This document shows positions 24,906 through 32,951 of a stretch of 64,000 nt of DNA, in pieces. Position 1 is the first letter of the stretch. Every line of letters starts with the position of its first letter. A program made the translations under genes and the position numbers. Under the pieces are notes generated by a model, which was not told where the DNA came from, made no database searches, and saw nothing but the letters and a program-made list of their open reading frames with translations. Source of the DNA: Albimonas marina (lineage in GTDB: Bacteria; Pseudomonadota; Alphaproteobacteria; Rhodobacterales; Rhodobacteraceae); contig NZ_JARHUC010000006.1 of the NCBI RefSeq assembly GCF_029223255.1, positions 124,001 to 188,000 of the forward strand, read 5' to 3'.

Positions 24906-26363
24906 TCAGTTCCGCCAGAAGGCCGCGGTCAGCATCACGTAGACGGCCATCAGCTCCAGCCGGCCCAGCAGCATCCCCAGCGCGAGGATCCACTTCGCCG
25001 CGTCCGAGAGCGGGGCGAAGTTGCCCGCCGGGCCGATGATCGGGCCGAGGCCGGGGCCCACGTTCGCCAGCGCCGTCGCCGCCCCCGAGACGGAGGTGAC
25101 GATGTCGTGCCCCAGCATCCCCAGCGCCACCGCCAGCACCGCCAGCGTCATGAAGAACAGGAACAGGAAGCTCATCACCGAGGAGATCACCTCCTCGTCC
25201 ACCGGCCGCCCCGCCCAGCGGGTCTGGAACACCCCATGGGGGGAGTGGATGCGGCGCACCTGGCTGGCGATGGCCGCCAGCAGGATCTGGTAGCGGAAGA
25301 TCTTCACCGAGCAGCAGGTCGAGCCGGCGCAGCCCCCCACCAGCCCCATCAGGAAGAAGGCGGCCGCCGCGAAGGGCCCCCATTCGTTGTAGTTCTCCGA
25401 CGCGTAGCCTGTGCCGGTCAGGATCGAGACGGTGTTGAACAGCGTCTCGCGCAGGTGCTGCTCGAACCCCCAGGCGTGGGGGACGGGATCGGTCAGCATC
25501 CGGTAGAGCAGGACCGCCCCCGCGAAGCCGAAGATCACCGCCATGAAGCCGCGCACCTGGGGATCGCGCCAGATCGGGCGCGCCTCGCCCGAGGCGAGCT
25601 GCACCAGCCGCACGAAGGGCAGGGAGGCGAGCATCATGAACAGCGACGAGACGTATTCCACCACGCCCGAGAAGTGCCCCAGCGAGGCGTCGTAGTTGGC
25701 GAAGCCGCCCGTGGAGATGGTGGTCATCGCGTGCACCACGGCGTCGAAGACGCTCATCCCGCAGGCGGCGTAGGCGAGGATGCACAGCAGCGTCAGGCCC
25801 GCGTAGACCCAGGAGATCGACATGGCGATCTCGCCCGCCCGCGGCAGGATCTTGCCGAAGGTGTCGAAGGCCTCGGAGCGGAAGATCTGCATGCCGCCGA
25901 CGCGCAGCGCCGGCAGGAAGGCCATCGCCATCACCACGATGCCCACGCCCCCGAACCACTGCAGCATCCCCCGCCACAGCAGGACGCCGCGGGGCATGTC
26001 GTCGAGCCCCACGAAGACGGTCGAGCCGGTGGTGGTCATGCCCGACATCGCCTCGAAATAGGCGTCGGTCAGGGTGGCGTCGGGGGCGCCGAGCACGAAG
26101 GGCAGGGCGCCGAAGACCGGCAGCAGCAGCCAGCACAGGGTGGTGAGCAGGAACGTCTCCTGCACCGAGAGCGCCTTGCGGTCCGACCCGCCCGAGGCCG
26201 CGAGGAGGGCGCCGGCGAGGACCGAGATGAAGCCCGCCAGCCCGAAGGCGCGCCAGTTCGGGTCGTCCTCGACGACGTCGGCCAGCATCGGCGCCGCCAT
26301 GGTCGCGCCCAGGGCGGCGACCAGCAGGCCGATCAGGTGGAGGGCGGCGCGCAGATCCGGCAT
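24906..26363 (-). CDS. trkH: Potassium uptake protein, TrkH family
   Basis: A 485-residue membrane channel subunit that takes up potassium with TrkA. Four selectivity-filter repeats are visible: MTTTGST, ISTGGFAN, LTGTGYAS and NVGPGLG. Unlike the TrkA-coupled gene pairs in some genomes, no trkA is adjacent. A cytoplasmic loop GGCAGSTCCSVKIFRYQIL is typical of the TrkH/TrkG branch. It is monocistronic on the minus strand and converges on the pirin gene. Confidence 0.93.
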   Translation of the reverse strand: MPDLRAALHLIGLLVAALGATMAAPMLADVVEDDPNWRAFGLAGFISVLAGALLAASGGSDRKALSVQETFLLTTLCWLLLPVFGALPFVLGAPDATLTDAYFEAMSGMTTTGSTVFVGLDDMPRGVLLWRGMLQWFGGVGIVVMAMAFLPALRVGGMQIFRSEAFDTFGKILPRAGEIAMSISWVYAGLTLLCILAYAACGMSVFDAVVHAMTTISTGGFANYDASLGHFSGVVEYVSSLFMMLASLPFVRLVQLASGEARPIWRDPQVRGFMAVIFGFAGAVLLYRMLTDPVPHAWGFEQHLRETLFNTVSILTGTGYASENYNEWGPFAAAAFFLMGLVGGCAGSTCCSVKIFRYQILLAAIASQVRRIHSPHGVFQTRWAGRPVDEEVISSVMSFLFLFFMTLAVLAVALGMLGHDIVTSVSGAATALANVGPGLGPIIGPAGNFAPLSDAAKWILALGMLLGRLELMAVYVMLTAAFWRN

Positions 26364-26519
26364 CGGGAAACTGCATCGCCCGCGCCCCCCCGCCTGTCAA
26401 CGCGCCCCGACGCGCGCCCCGCGAATGCGTCCCCGGCCGTGCTCCGGGCGGGTCGGCGGCGAGCCGCGCCGCCCGTCGTCCCGCGCAGAGCGCTCCGCGT
26501 CGAGCCGGAGGCCCCGTAG

Positions 26520-26586
26520 GGCGCATTTCAATGCGCCATGCGCCATGCGCCATGCACCCTGCACCCTGCACCCTGCACCATGCGCC
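26520..26586. repeat. Heptanucleotide tandem repeat (VNTR-like)
   Basis: Eight 7-bp units run from 26531 to 26586: three ATGCGCC, one ATGCACC, three CTGCACC, then ATGCGCC. The array starts inside a hairpin, GGCGCATT (26520-26527) with AATGCGCC (26530-26537). Internal unit variants form two sub-blocks, as expected from slipped-strand expansion. Confidence 0.85.
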
Positions 26587-26627
26587 ATGCCGCGCGCCGC
26601 TCCCGGTCCCGCCCCCCGAACGCGAAC

Positions 26628-26651
26628 CGCCCCGGGCGGGGGCCCGGGGCG
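26628..26651 (-). terminator. Hairpin downstream of metZ
   Basis: CGCCCCGGGC (26628-26637) pairs with GCCCGGGGCG (26642-26651), 30 bases after the metZ stop. There is no clear T tail on the minus strand. Confidence 0.4.
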
Positions 26652-26680
26652 TTCTCGGTCGGCCTGCGTCGCGCCCCGGC

Positions 26681-27877
26681 TCAGTTCCGGCGCAGCGCCT
26701 GGTCGAGGTCGGCGGCGAGGTCCTCGGGCGCCTCCAGGCCGCAGGACAGGCGGATCAGCCCGCGGGAGATGCCCAGGGCCTGGCGCTGCTCCTCGCTCAG
26801 GCGCTGGTGGGTGGTGGTCGAGGGGTGGGTGATGATGCTCTTCGCGTCGCCCAGGTTGTTGGAGATCTTGATGATCTCCAGCGCGTCCTGCACGCGGTAG
26901 GCCGCCTCCTGCCCGCCCTCGATCTCGAAGGCGACCATCGTCCCGCCCGAGCTCATCTGGCGCTTCGCCAGCTCATGCTGCGGGTGGTCGGCGCGGCCGG
27001 GGTAGAGGACGCGGGTCACGCGGGGGTGCGCGGCCAGCCGGTCGGCGAGGAAGGCCGCCGTCTCGGCCTGGGCCCGGCAGCGCAGGTCCAGCGTCTCGAG
27101 CCCCTTGAGCATCACCCAGGCGTTGAACGGGCTCATCGCGCCGCCGGTGTGGCGCATGTAGCCCTCGAGCTCCTTGCGGATGAACTCTTCCGAGCCCAGC
27201 ACGATGCCGCCCAGGCAGCGGCCCTGACCGTCGATGTGCTTGGTGGCGGAGTAGAGGACCACGTCCGCCCCCAGCTCCAGCGGGCGCTGGAACATCGGGG
27301 TCGCGAAGACGTTGTCGATCACCAGCCGGGCGCCGACCGAGTGCACGATCTCGGCCACCTCGGCGATGTCGATCAGCTCCAGAGTCGGGTTCGAGGGGCT
27401 TTCGAGGAAGGCCACCCTGGTCGTCGGGCGCAGGGCGGCGCGCCAGGCGTCGGGGTCCGTGCCCTCGACCAGCGTCACCTCCACCCCGAAGCGGGGCAGC
27501 AGCGTCTCGAGGATGTAGAGGCAGGAGCCGAACAGCGCCTTGGCCGCCACCACGTGGTCGCCGGCCTTGAGCTGGCTGAACAGGGCGGCGTTCACCGCGG
27601 CCATGCCCGAGGCGGTGGCGAAGGCGTCCTCGGCCCCCTCCAGGGCCATCATCCGCTCTTCGAACATGCGCACGGTCGGGTTGCCGTAGCGGGCGTAGAT
27701 GAAGCCCTCGTCCTCGCCCAGGAAGCGCGCCTCGGCGGCGGCGGCGGTGTCGTAGACGAAGCCCTGGGTGAGGAACAGCGCCTCGGACATCTCGCCATGC
27801 TGGCTGCGCCAGGTTCCGGCGTGAACGAGGTTGGTGCGGGGCGAGAGCGCCCGCTTGGTCTTGTCGAGTTCGGTCAT
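26681..27877 (-). CDS. metZ: O-succinylhomoserine sulfhydrylase
   Basis: A 398-residue Cys/Met metabolism PLP enzyme. The Schiff-base lysine is Lys213 in YSATKHIDGQGR, and the substrate region SSGGTMVAFEIEGG is typical of MetZ, which makes homocysteine from O-succinylhomoserine and sulfide. The start MTELDKTKRAL at 27877 removes a long upstream extension that would overlap the riboswitch. A SAM-II aptamer lies 90 bases upstream, matching the usual target of this riboswitch class and supporting metZ over cystathionine lyase or gamma-synthase. Confidence 0.93.
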   Translation of the reverse strand: MTELDKTKRALSPRTNLVHAGTWRSQHGEMSEALFLTQGFVYDTAAAAEARFLGEDEGFIYARYGNPTVRMFEERMMALEGAEDAFATASGMAAVNAALFSQLKAGDHVVAAKALFGSCLYILETLLPRFGVEVTLVEGTDPDAWRAALRPTTRVAFLESPSNPTLELIDIAEVAEIVHSVGARLVIDNVFATPMFQRPLELGADVVLYSATKHIDGQGRCLGGIVLGSEEFIRKELEGYMRHTGGAMSPFNAWVMLKGLETLDLRCRAQAETAAFLADRLAAHPRVTRVLYPGRADHPQHELAKRQMSSGGTMVAFEIEGGQEAAYRVQDALEIIKISNNLGDAKSIITHPSTTTHQRLSEEQRQALGISRGLIRLSCGLEAPEDLAADLDQALRRN

Positions 27878-27965
27878 GCATATTCCGGGCGTCCCGCCCG
27901 GCCCCTTGCCGACTGCCCCGACCGGTGATCGGAAATCGGGGGCGCGGTGCGTGCGGCGTCGCCCG

Positions 27966-28024
27966 ACCTCTTTAGCGGTTTCTTTAACGTGGCCCGCAAT
28001 CCGGTCTGCCAAATCGCCACGCTC
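27966..28024 (-). ncRNA. SAM-II riboswitch of metZ
   Basis: Read on the minus strand: P1 CGTGGC (28021-28016), then GATTTG, a variable loop, ATTGC (28000-27996), the P1 partner GCCACG (27993-27988), TTAAAG, and the pseudoknot strand GCTAAAGAGG (27976-27967). These are the conserved SAM-II features (GAUUUG, UUGC, GCUAAA, AGG) in the right order. Binding of SAM would be expected to lower metZ expression. The predicted transcription start falls at the aptamer's 5' end. Confidence 0.88.
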
Positions 28025-28026
28025 AC

Positions 28027-28055
28027 GGCCTAGGCCCTGCGGGGAGGGGCGTCAA
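28027..28055 (-). promoter_or_regulatory. metZ promoter
   Basis: The minus strand reads TTGACG (28055-28050), 17 bases, then TAGGCC (28032-28027). The start would be at about 28020, where the SAM-II P1 stem begins, so the two predictions support each other. Confidence 0.6.
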
Positions 28056-28246
28056 GGGCGATCCTTCGGTCCACAATCTTTCAGTGTGAAACCTGCCGGT
28101 TCCGGCCGGGGCGTTGCGCGCCCGCAGGGGGCGGCGCGCGCTGCGTCGCGCATCGGTCACGAAACGGAAACCGGGGTGTTGCACACTGCCTGTATCCGGC
28201 CGGCAACGCGGCGATCAGTCCGCACCCGGCCGAGCAGGATCCCGAC

Positions 28247-29308
28247 ATGACGCTGATGCACGTCACGGCGAGGGCTGAGGAGCTCCTGGTCCGGGATGCG
28301 CGCGGCCGGCCGGGGGCGCTCGACGCAGGCCTGGCGGCGGTTCCGCCGCACGCGCCGGTCGCGATCCTGGTGCATGGCTACAAGTACCGCCCCTTCGATC
28401 CCGTCCGCGACCCTCACGACTGGCTGTTCGGCCTGCCGGGGCGGGCGACGGGCGGGCCCGACTGGCCGGCGGCGCTGGGGTTCTCCCGGCTCGATCCCGC
28501 CGACGGGCTCTGCATCGGGTTCGGCTGGGACGCCTGGGCGGCGCATGGGCCCAGCTTCGCGCGGCACGGGCGCAACGGCTTCGCCGAGGTCTACGAGCGC
28601 GCCGGCGCGGCGGCGGAGCGGCTGGCGGCGCTGGTCGTCCACCTGGCCGCCCTGCGCCCGGACCTGGAGATCGACCTCTTCGCCCATTCGCTGGGCGCGC
28701 GGCTGGCGCTGGGGGCGCTGGCCGATCCGCGGGCCCGCCCGGCGCTGGGCCGGGTGCTGCTGCTGGGCGCGGCCGAGGACGCCTCCCTCGCCCGCGCGGC
28801 GATGACGGCGGGCGAGGCCGGGGGCGGGCGCGGCCCGCAGGTCTTCCACATCGCCGCCCGCCACAACGATCCCTACGACGCGCTGTTCGAGGCCGCGGCG
28901 CCGCGCCTCGCCGGGCGCAGGCGTCAGGCGCTGGGGCGGGCGGGGCTGGGGGCGCGGCGGGCGGACTGGATCGACCTGCAGCTCGACCGGCCCGAGTTCG
29001 CCGATTGGGCCCGCGCCCGCGGCGCGCCGCTGGCCGGCGCGGCGCCGCGGGTCTGTCACTGGAGCTTCTACGAGCGTCCCGGCGCCATGGACCTGCACCG
29101 CGCGATCCTGCGCGAGCGGGCCGCCTGGTCGATCGAGGCCCTGCGCGCGGCCGGCGCGCCGGAGGGGCTGGGGCCGCGCTGGTCCCGCCTCGCCCCGCCG
29201 CTGGCGCCGGGCGCCGCCCTGCGCGGGTGGAGCGCGCCCTGGCCGGTCCTGCGCCGGGCCGGGCGCGGCGGGCGGATGGCGCCGCCGGACCTCGCCGCCG
29301 GCGCCTGA
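28247..29308 (+). CDS. Alpha/beta hydrolase (esterase-like), unknown substrate
   Basis: A 353-residue alpha/beta hydrolase fold protein. ILVHGYKYRPF (40-50) gives the oxyanion-side HG motif, and AHSLG (146-150) carries the nucleophile Ser148. The Asp/His partners are not certain; HNDPYDALF and CHWSFYERPG are candidates. No signal peptide. The Arg/Ala-rich C-terminus is poorly conserved in appearance. AGGAT precedes the ATG. It is divergent from metZ and convergent with the thioesterase, and GC-rich hairpins lie in the 120-base gap after it. Confidence 0.78.
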   Translation: MTLMHVTARAEELLVRDARGRPGALDAGLAAVPPHAPVAILVHGYKYRPFDPVRDPHDWLFGLPGRATGGPDWPAALGFSRLDPADGLCIGFGWDAWAAHGPSFARHGRNGFAEVYERAGAAAERLAALVVHLAALRPDLEIDLFAHSLGARLALGALADPRARPALGRVLLLGAAEDASLARAAMTAGEAGGGRGPQVFHIAARHNDPYDALFEAAAPRLAGRRRQALGRAGLGARRADWIDLQLDRPEFADWARARGAPLAGAAPRVCHWSFYERPGAMDLHRAILRERAAWSIEALRAAGAPEGLGPRWSRLAPPLAPGAALRGWSAPWPVLRRAGRGGRMAPPDLAAGA

Positions 29309-29429
29309 CCCGGCCAGCCGGTCCGCGCCCTCGCCGGGCCGGGCCGGGGCCCCCGCGCGCGGCTCCCCCCCGGGCGAGGCCGCCCGGAGCGAGCCCGCCT
29401 CGCGAGGCTCCCCCGCGAGGGGCGCGCGC

Positions 29430-29828
29430 TCAGCTCCGCAGGAAGAAGCTGGAGGTGGCGCGCACGCTCATCCGCCCCTCGGAGTCGACCAGGTCCCCCT
29501 CCAGGAACACGACCGAGCGGCCCATGCGGGTGACCCGGGCGGTCGCCGTCACCGGGCCGGGCTGGACGCCGCGCAGGTACTGGACGTTGAGGTCGATGGT
29601 CCCGCCGGGGCGGCCGGTCAGCGCCATCACCAGCGGGCCCATCGTGTCGTCGATCATCGCGGCGAGGAAGCCGCCCTGCACCACGCCCAGCGGGTTCACG
29701 AACGCCTCGCGCGCCTCGAAGCCCAGGCTCAGGGTCATCGCCTCGCGGTCGAAGGACACGAAGCGGTGGCCCAGGGTGGCGGCGGCGGGCGGCAGGGCGC
29801 GGCCCTCGAACGGGTTGGGGTCGGACAT
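29430..29828 (-). CDS. PaaI family thioesterase (hot-dog fold)
   Basis: A 132-residue acyl-CoA thioesterase-like protein. The hot-dog helix motif VNPLGVVQGGFLAAMIDDTMGPL shows the usual GG/D arrangement, with Asp as the likely catalytic acid. The start MSDPNPFEG at 29828 has GAGGAG eight bases upstream. An alternative ATG at 29906 overlaps the preceding stop (ATGA) and would add 26 residues. Either way it is the third gene of a TSUP/TIGR02186 operon. Substrate unknown. Confidence 0.85.
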   Translation of the reverse strand: MSDPNPFEGRALPPAAATLGHRFVSFDREAMTLSLGFEAREAFVNPLGVVQGGFLAAMIDDTMGPLVMALTGRPGGTIDLNVQYLRGVQPGPVTATARVTRMGRSVVFLEGDLVDSEGRMSVRATSSFFLRS

Positions 29829-29902
29829 CGGCTCTCCTCGATTCGTCTCGCGCGCACTGTGGCCCGTCGCCGTCGGCGGCGTCATCTCGGCGGGGCGCGA
29901 GC

Positions 29903-30925
29903 TCATCGCCGCAGGGCGCGGAACGCCTCCGACGCGCCCCAGCCCGCCGCCAGCGCCACCGCCAGCGCCAGCAGGCCGTAGACCAGCGGCCGCTCGCGCG
30001 AGAGGGCGTAGAGCCAGCGCTCCAGCCCCACCTTGCGCACGCCCACGATGCTCTCCTGCACGTCCAGCACCTTCCGGTCGTGGAGCAGGAAGACCCGGGC
30101 CACGTAATCGCCCTCGACGATGTTGGCGGGCAGGGCCACGTGGGTCGCGAAGAGCGTGTCCTCGATCACGTCCACCTCGATCGGCGCCTCGACGTAGAGG
30201 CCCCGCTCCTCCCGCAGGCGGATGGCGGCCTGGCGGAAGGCCTCGGGGTCGGCGACCTCGGCCGCGGCGCCGATGGCGCGGACCTGGAGGTCGAGGCTGA
30301 TGCGGTGGCGCAGGTTCTCGGTCGCCGACAGGATCTCGTCCAGCGGGCCGGTGGAGGCGACGGCGTAGAAGGCGGGGGCCGCGTCGATCACGGTGGCGTC
30401 GCGGTTGGCCCAGACGCCGAAGGCGCGCTCCTTGCGGCGCACGGTCACCGGGCCGGCGGGGCCGGAGATGGTGACGATCACGTCCGGCTGCACCGGCCGC
30501 GCGGGGCGCGAGCGCTTCACCGCGCCGAAGACGAAGATCTCCGATCCCGCGTAGGTCGTGGTGATCGAGACCTGGTTGTGGGAGAGGGCGGCCACCACCC
30601 GCTCGTCGTCGTCGGGGGTCTGGGGGGGCGAGTCGCGCCCCTCGGGCAGGATCACCACCTGGCCGCCGCCGGCGGTGGCGTCCGGGCCGCTCTGGCCGGG
30701 GGCGGCCTCGCCGGGCTGGTCGCCCGCGGGCGCCTCGCCGGGGGCGGTGCGCGGGGCGGAGGAGGGGGCGGGATCGGGGGCGCCGGGGCGCACCGCCTCC
30801 TGCGCGGTGCGCAGCGGCGGGTCGGCCGGCGCCTGCGCGAGGGCGGGCGCGCCCGCCAGCAGAACCGCCAGCAGCGCGGCCGCGAGGCGGCGGAGGAGGC
30901 GGAGGAGGCGGGGCCGCCGGTTCAC
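29903..30925 (-). CDS. TIGR02186 family membrane-anchored protein
   Basis: A 340-residue exported protein starting at GTG 30925, whose GTGA overlaps the stop of the TSUP gene. An Arg-rich start and a hydrophobic segment (LAAALLAVLLAGAPALA) form a signal peptide. An Ala/Pro/Gly-rich linker follows, then a beta-rich domain (about 105-305) with SHNQVSITTTYAGSEIFVFGAVKR. The C-terminal TM is LVYGLLALAVALAAGWGA. This is the conserved TIGR02186 partner of TauE/SafE-like exporters in alphaproteobacteria. The role is unknown, perhaps an accessory facing the periplasm. Confidence 0.85.
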   Translation of the reverse strand: MNRRPRLLRLLRRLAAALLAVLLAGAPALAQAPADPPLRTAQEAVRPGAPDPAPSSAPRTAPGEAPAGDQPGEAAPGQSGPDATAGGGQVVILPEGRDSPPQTPDDDERVVAALSHNQVSITTTYAGSEIFVFGAVKRSRPARPVQPDVIVTISGPAGPVTVRRKERAFGVWANRDATVIDAAPAFYAVASTGPLDEILSATENLRHRISLDLQVRAIGAAAEVADPEAFRQAAIRLREERGLYVEAPIEVDVIEDTLFATHVALPANIVEGDYVARVFLLHDRKVLDVQESIVGVRKVGLERWLYALSRERPLVYGLLALAVALAAGWGASEAFRALRR

Positions 30926-31842
30926 GGCGCGCTCGCGGGGGCGAGGCTGAACAGCTCCGACGGCTCGACCACCAGGTCGAGGGCGATCTTCAGGCACACC
31001 GCCAGCACGATCAGCGCCAGCAGGATGCGCAGCTGCTCGGCCCGCAGGCGCATCCCCAGCCGCGCGCCGACCTGGGCGCCGACCACGCCGCCGACCAGCA
31101 GCAGCAGCGCCAGCAGCATGTCGACGGTGAAGGTCTGGGTGGCGTGCAGCAGCGTCGTCACCGCGGTGACGAACATGATCTGGAACAGCGAGGTCCCCAC
31201 CACCACCGAGGTCGGCATCCCCAGCAGGTAGATCATCGCCGGCACCATGATGAAGCCGCCGCCGACCCCCATGATCGCCGAGAGGAACCCCACCAGCGCC
31301 CCGATCAGCGCCGGCGGGATGATCGAGATGTAGAGATGCGAGACCGGGAAGCGCATCTTCAGCGGCAGCTTGTGGGCCAGCGTCCGCTTGCGCTTGGGGA
31401 TCCGCGGCGCGGCGCCCGAGCGGGCGCGCAGCAGGGCGCGCAGGCTCTCGACGAACATCAGCGCGCCGACCACGCCCAGGAACAGCACGTAGGTGAGCGA
31501 GACCATCAGCTCGACCTGGCCCACGCGGCTCAGCAGCTCGAACACCCAGACGCCGAGGAAGGAGCCGCCGACGCCGCCCGCCAGCAGGATCAGCCCCATG
31601 CGGGTGTCGAGCGTGCCGCGCCGCCAGTGCGCCAGCGCGCCCGAGAAGGAGGAGGCGCAGATCTGGTTCGCCCCAGTCGCCACCGCGACGGCCGGCGGGA
31701 TGCCGATCAGCATCAGCAGCGGGGTCATCAGGAAGCCGCCCCCCACCCCGAACAGGCCCGAGAGCACGCCGATCACCCCGCCGAGCCCCAGGATCAGGAG
31801 CGCGTTCACGGAGACTTCGGCGATGGGCAGGTAGATGAGCAT
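30922..31842 (-). CDS. TSUP family (TauE/SafE) anion exporter
   Basis: A 306-residue inner-membrane protein with about eight TM segments in two halves. Each half has the family's glycine motif: GLFGVGGGFLMTPLL and AIMGVGGGFIMVPAM. TSUP proteins move sulfite, sulfonates or other sulfur-containing anions. The start is ATG 31842, with a promoter candidate at 31867-31896. It is the first gene of an operon tightly coupled to TIGR02186 by a 4-bp overlap, then a thioesterase. The association suggests a shared function, but the substrate is not fixed by sequence. Confidence 0.9.
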   Translation of the reverse strand: MLIYLPIAEVSVNALLILGLGGVIGVLSGLFGVGGGFLMTPLLMLIGIPPAVAVATGANQICASSFSGALAHWRRGTLDTRMGLILLAGGVGGSFLGVWVFELLSRVGQVELMVSLTYVLFLGVVGALMFVESLRALLRARSGAAPRIPKRKRTLAHKLPLKMRFPVSHLYISIIPPALIGALVGFLSAIMGVGGGFIMVPAMIYLLGMPTSVVVGTSLFQIMFVTAVTTLLHATQTFTVDMLLALLLLVGGVVGAQVGARLGMRLRAEQLRILLALIVLAVCLKIALDLVVEPSELFSLAPASAP

Positions 31843-31866
31843 CGGGGCTCCAGGCCGCAGACCTGG

Positions 31867-31896
31867 ATTAAGCCCCGGGCAGGGCGGGGATTGCAA
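31867..31896 (-). promoter_or_regulatory. Promoter of the TSUP operon
   Basis: The minus strand reads TTGCAA (31896-31891), 18 bases, then CTTAAT (31872-31867), 25 bases ahead of the ATG, giving a very short leader. Confidence 0.5.
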
Positions 31897-32117
31897 GACG
31901 AAGGGCCGCGCCGCGGTCGGCCGGCCCCGTGTCCTGTTGGCGCGCCCCGCCAGGGGCGGAGGCGCCGAGCGCGTGCGAGGCGGGGGAGGAAGGTTGCGGG
32001 GCGGTCGTCACGACCGACGGCGCTGGCCTCGGCCGACGTCCGCATCCGCTCGACGGCCAAGCCGCGTCGGGCGCCGCGCGGGGGCGTCTCCGGGCGCCCC
32101 GCGCGGCCCCGGAGGCG

Positions 32118-32681
32118 TCAGTCCTGCGAGGCGGAGGGCGCGGCGTCGAAGATCCGCAGCAGCTTGTCGCCCTGGTGCAGGCTGTCGTGGGCCGAGCAGG
32201 AGGGGCAGAGCGCGTAGCCGGAGACGAAGAACTTCCGCTCGGGCCGCGCGTAGACGTCGTGCCAGGCGTCGCCCAGCTTGATCGCGTTGCAGATCGAGCA
32301 GCGCGGCGCGCCCCCGGCGGCGGCCAGTTCGACCTCCTTCGAGCCCTCGTCGCGCGCCTCGCGGCTGCGGATCAGCTCGTGGATCACGCGCAGCTCTCCG
32401 GGGTTGTCGCCCGGCTCGACGCGCATCTGGAACAGCCGCGCCATCCAGGGGGCGTCGCAGCGGTAGAGAAACGCGTGCGCCGTCTCCGCCTCGCGGCACA
32501 GCTGGAACAGCGACGAGAGGTAGAGCTGCGTTTCGAGCCCCGAGACGTATTCCTCGAGACTGCGCCCGACGATGTTCTCGACCGCGGCGCTGGGGGTGTC
32601 GTTCTCGGCGGCGAAGGCGTTCCAGTCGCCGCCCGCGGCGATGATGCGGTTCATCGCATCGAGGATGTACCAGGTGCTCAT
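32118..32681 (-). CDS. PAS-like protein with a C-terminal CxxC/CxxC segment
   Basis: A 187-residue soluble protein. The N-terminal ~110 residues (DWNAFAAEN, VGRSLEEYVSG, FLYRCDAPWMARLFQMRV) follow the W-x-x-F-A-x-x-N / F-R-C-D-x-P pattern of alphaproteobacterial PAS-like sensors. The end carries CSIC (about 132-135) and CPSC (about 162-165), separated by a Trp-containing stretch. That resembles the Cys-rich tail found after some PAS domains and could bind zinc or another metal. There is no kinase or output domain. It is divergent from the cyclic-nucleotide-binding gene across an AT-rich promoter region. Confidence 0.65.
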   Translation of the reverse strand: MSTWYILDAMNRIIAAGGDWNAFAAENDTPSAAVENIVGRSLEEYVSGLETQLYLSSLFQLCREAETAHAFLYRCDAPWMARLFQMRVEPGDNPGELRVIHELIRSREARDEGSKEVELAAAGGAPRCSICNAIKLGDAWHDVYARPERKFFVSGYALCPSCSAHDSLHQGDKLLRIFDAAPSASQD

Positions 32682-32733
32682 CTAATGCAGGCCTTTCTTG
32701 GAGACCCGCCCAGTTAAACGTCGACCGCGGCGG

Positions 32734-32790
32734 AAAAAAGGAATTGTTCAAAAATCAACCTAAATTGCCGGAAATTTGGTTCAGGTTGGA
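32734..32790. promoter_or_regulatory. AT-rich divergent promoter region with a dyad
   Basis: A sharp drop in GC between the divergent PAS-like and cyclic-nucleotide genes contains AAATT-GCCGGA-AATTT (32762-32777), flanked by CAACCT and AGGTTG. I cannot assign specific -35/-10 pairs, but this is the only plausible promoter zone for both genes. Confidence 0.4.
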
Positions 32791-32951
32791 ACGTCGTCCC
32801 GTCGTTCGGAAGAAATCGGGCGGAGACGCCCGGGCGACGGGGGCTTGTTCATGTTGGGTGACGTTGCGTTAGTGCAGGTTGAGCCGACCGAATCCGTCCC
32901 GCGGGCGCCCAAGCGCGTCCGCCGGCCGTCAGCCTTTGGGGGAGGCCGGAC

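Larger units (their letters stand above)
26364..26680. other. Intergenic gap between trkH and metZ with a heptamer repeat
   Basis: A 317-bp gap with no gene. It contains the heptamer array described separately and a metZ-side hairpin. Short frames across the repeat encode only a periodic His/Ala/Pro/Cys peptide and are not credible genes. Confidence 0.6.

Noticed and set aside
26538..26900. Open frames across the heptamer repeat
   Set aside because: They encode a periodic peptide from the repeat and then read antisense to metZ, so they are by-products of the array.
32776..32951. Short plus-strand frames upstream of the cyclic-nucleotide-binding gene
   Set aside because: No ribosome site, Arg/Ser/Cys-rich translation, and they overlap the start of the real gene in another frame.
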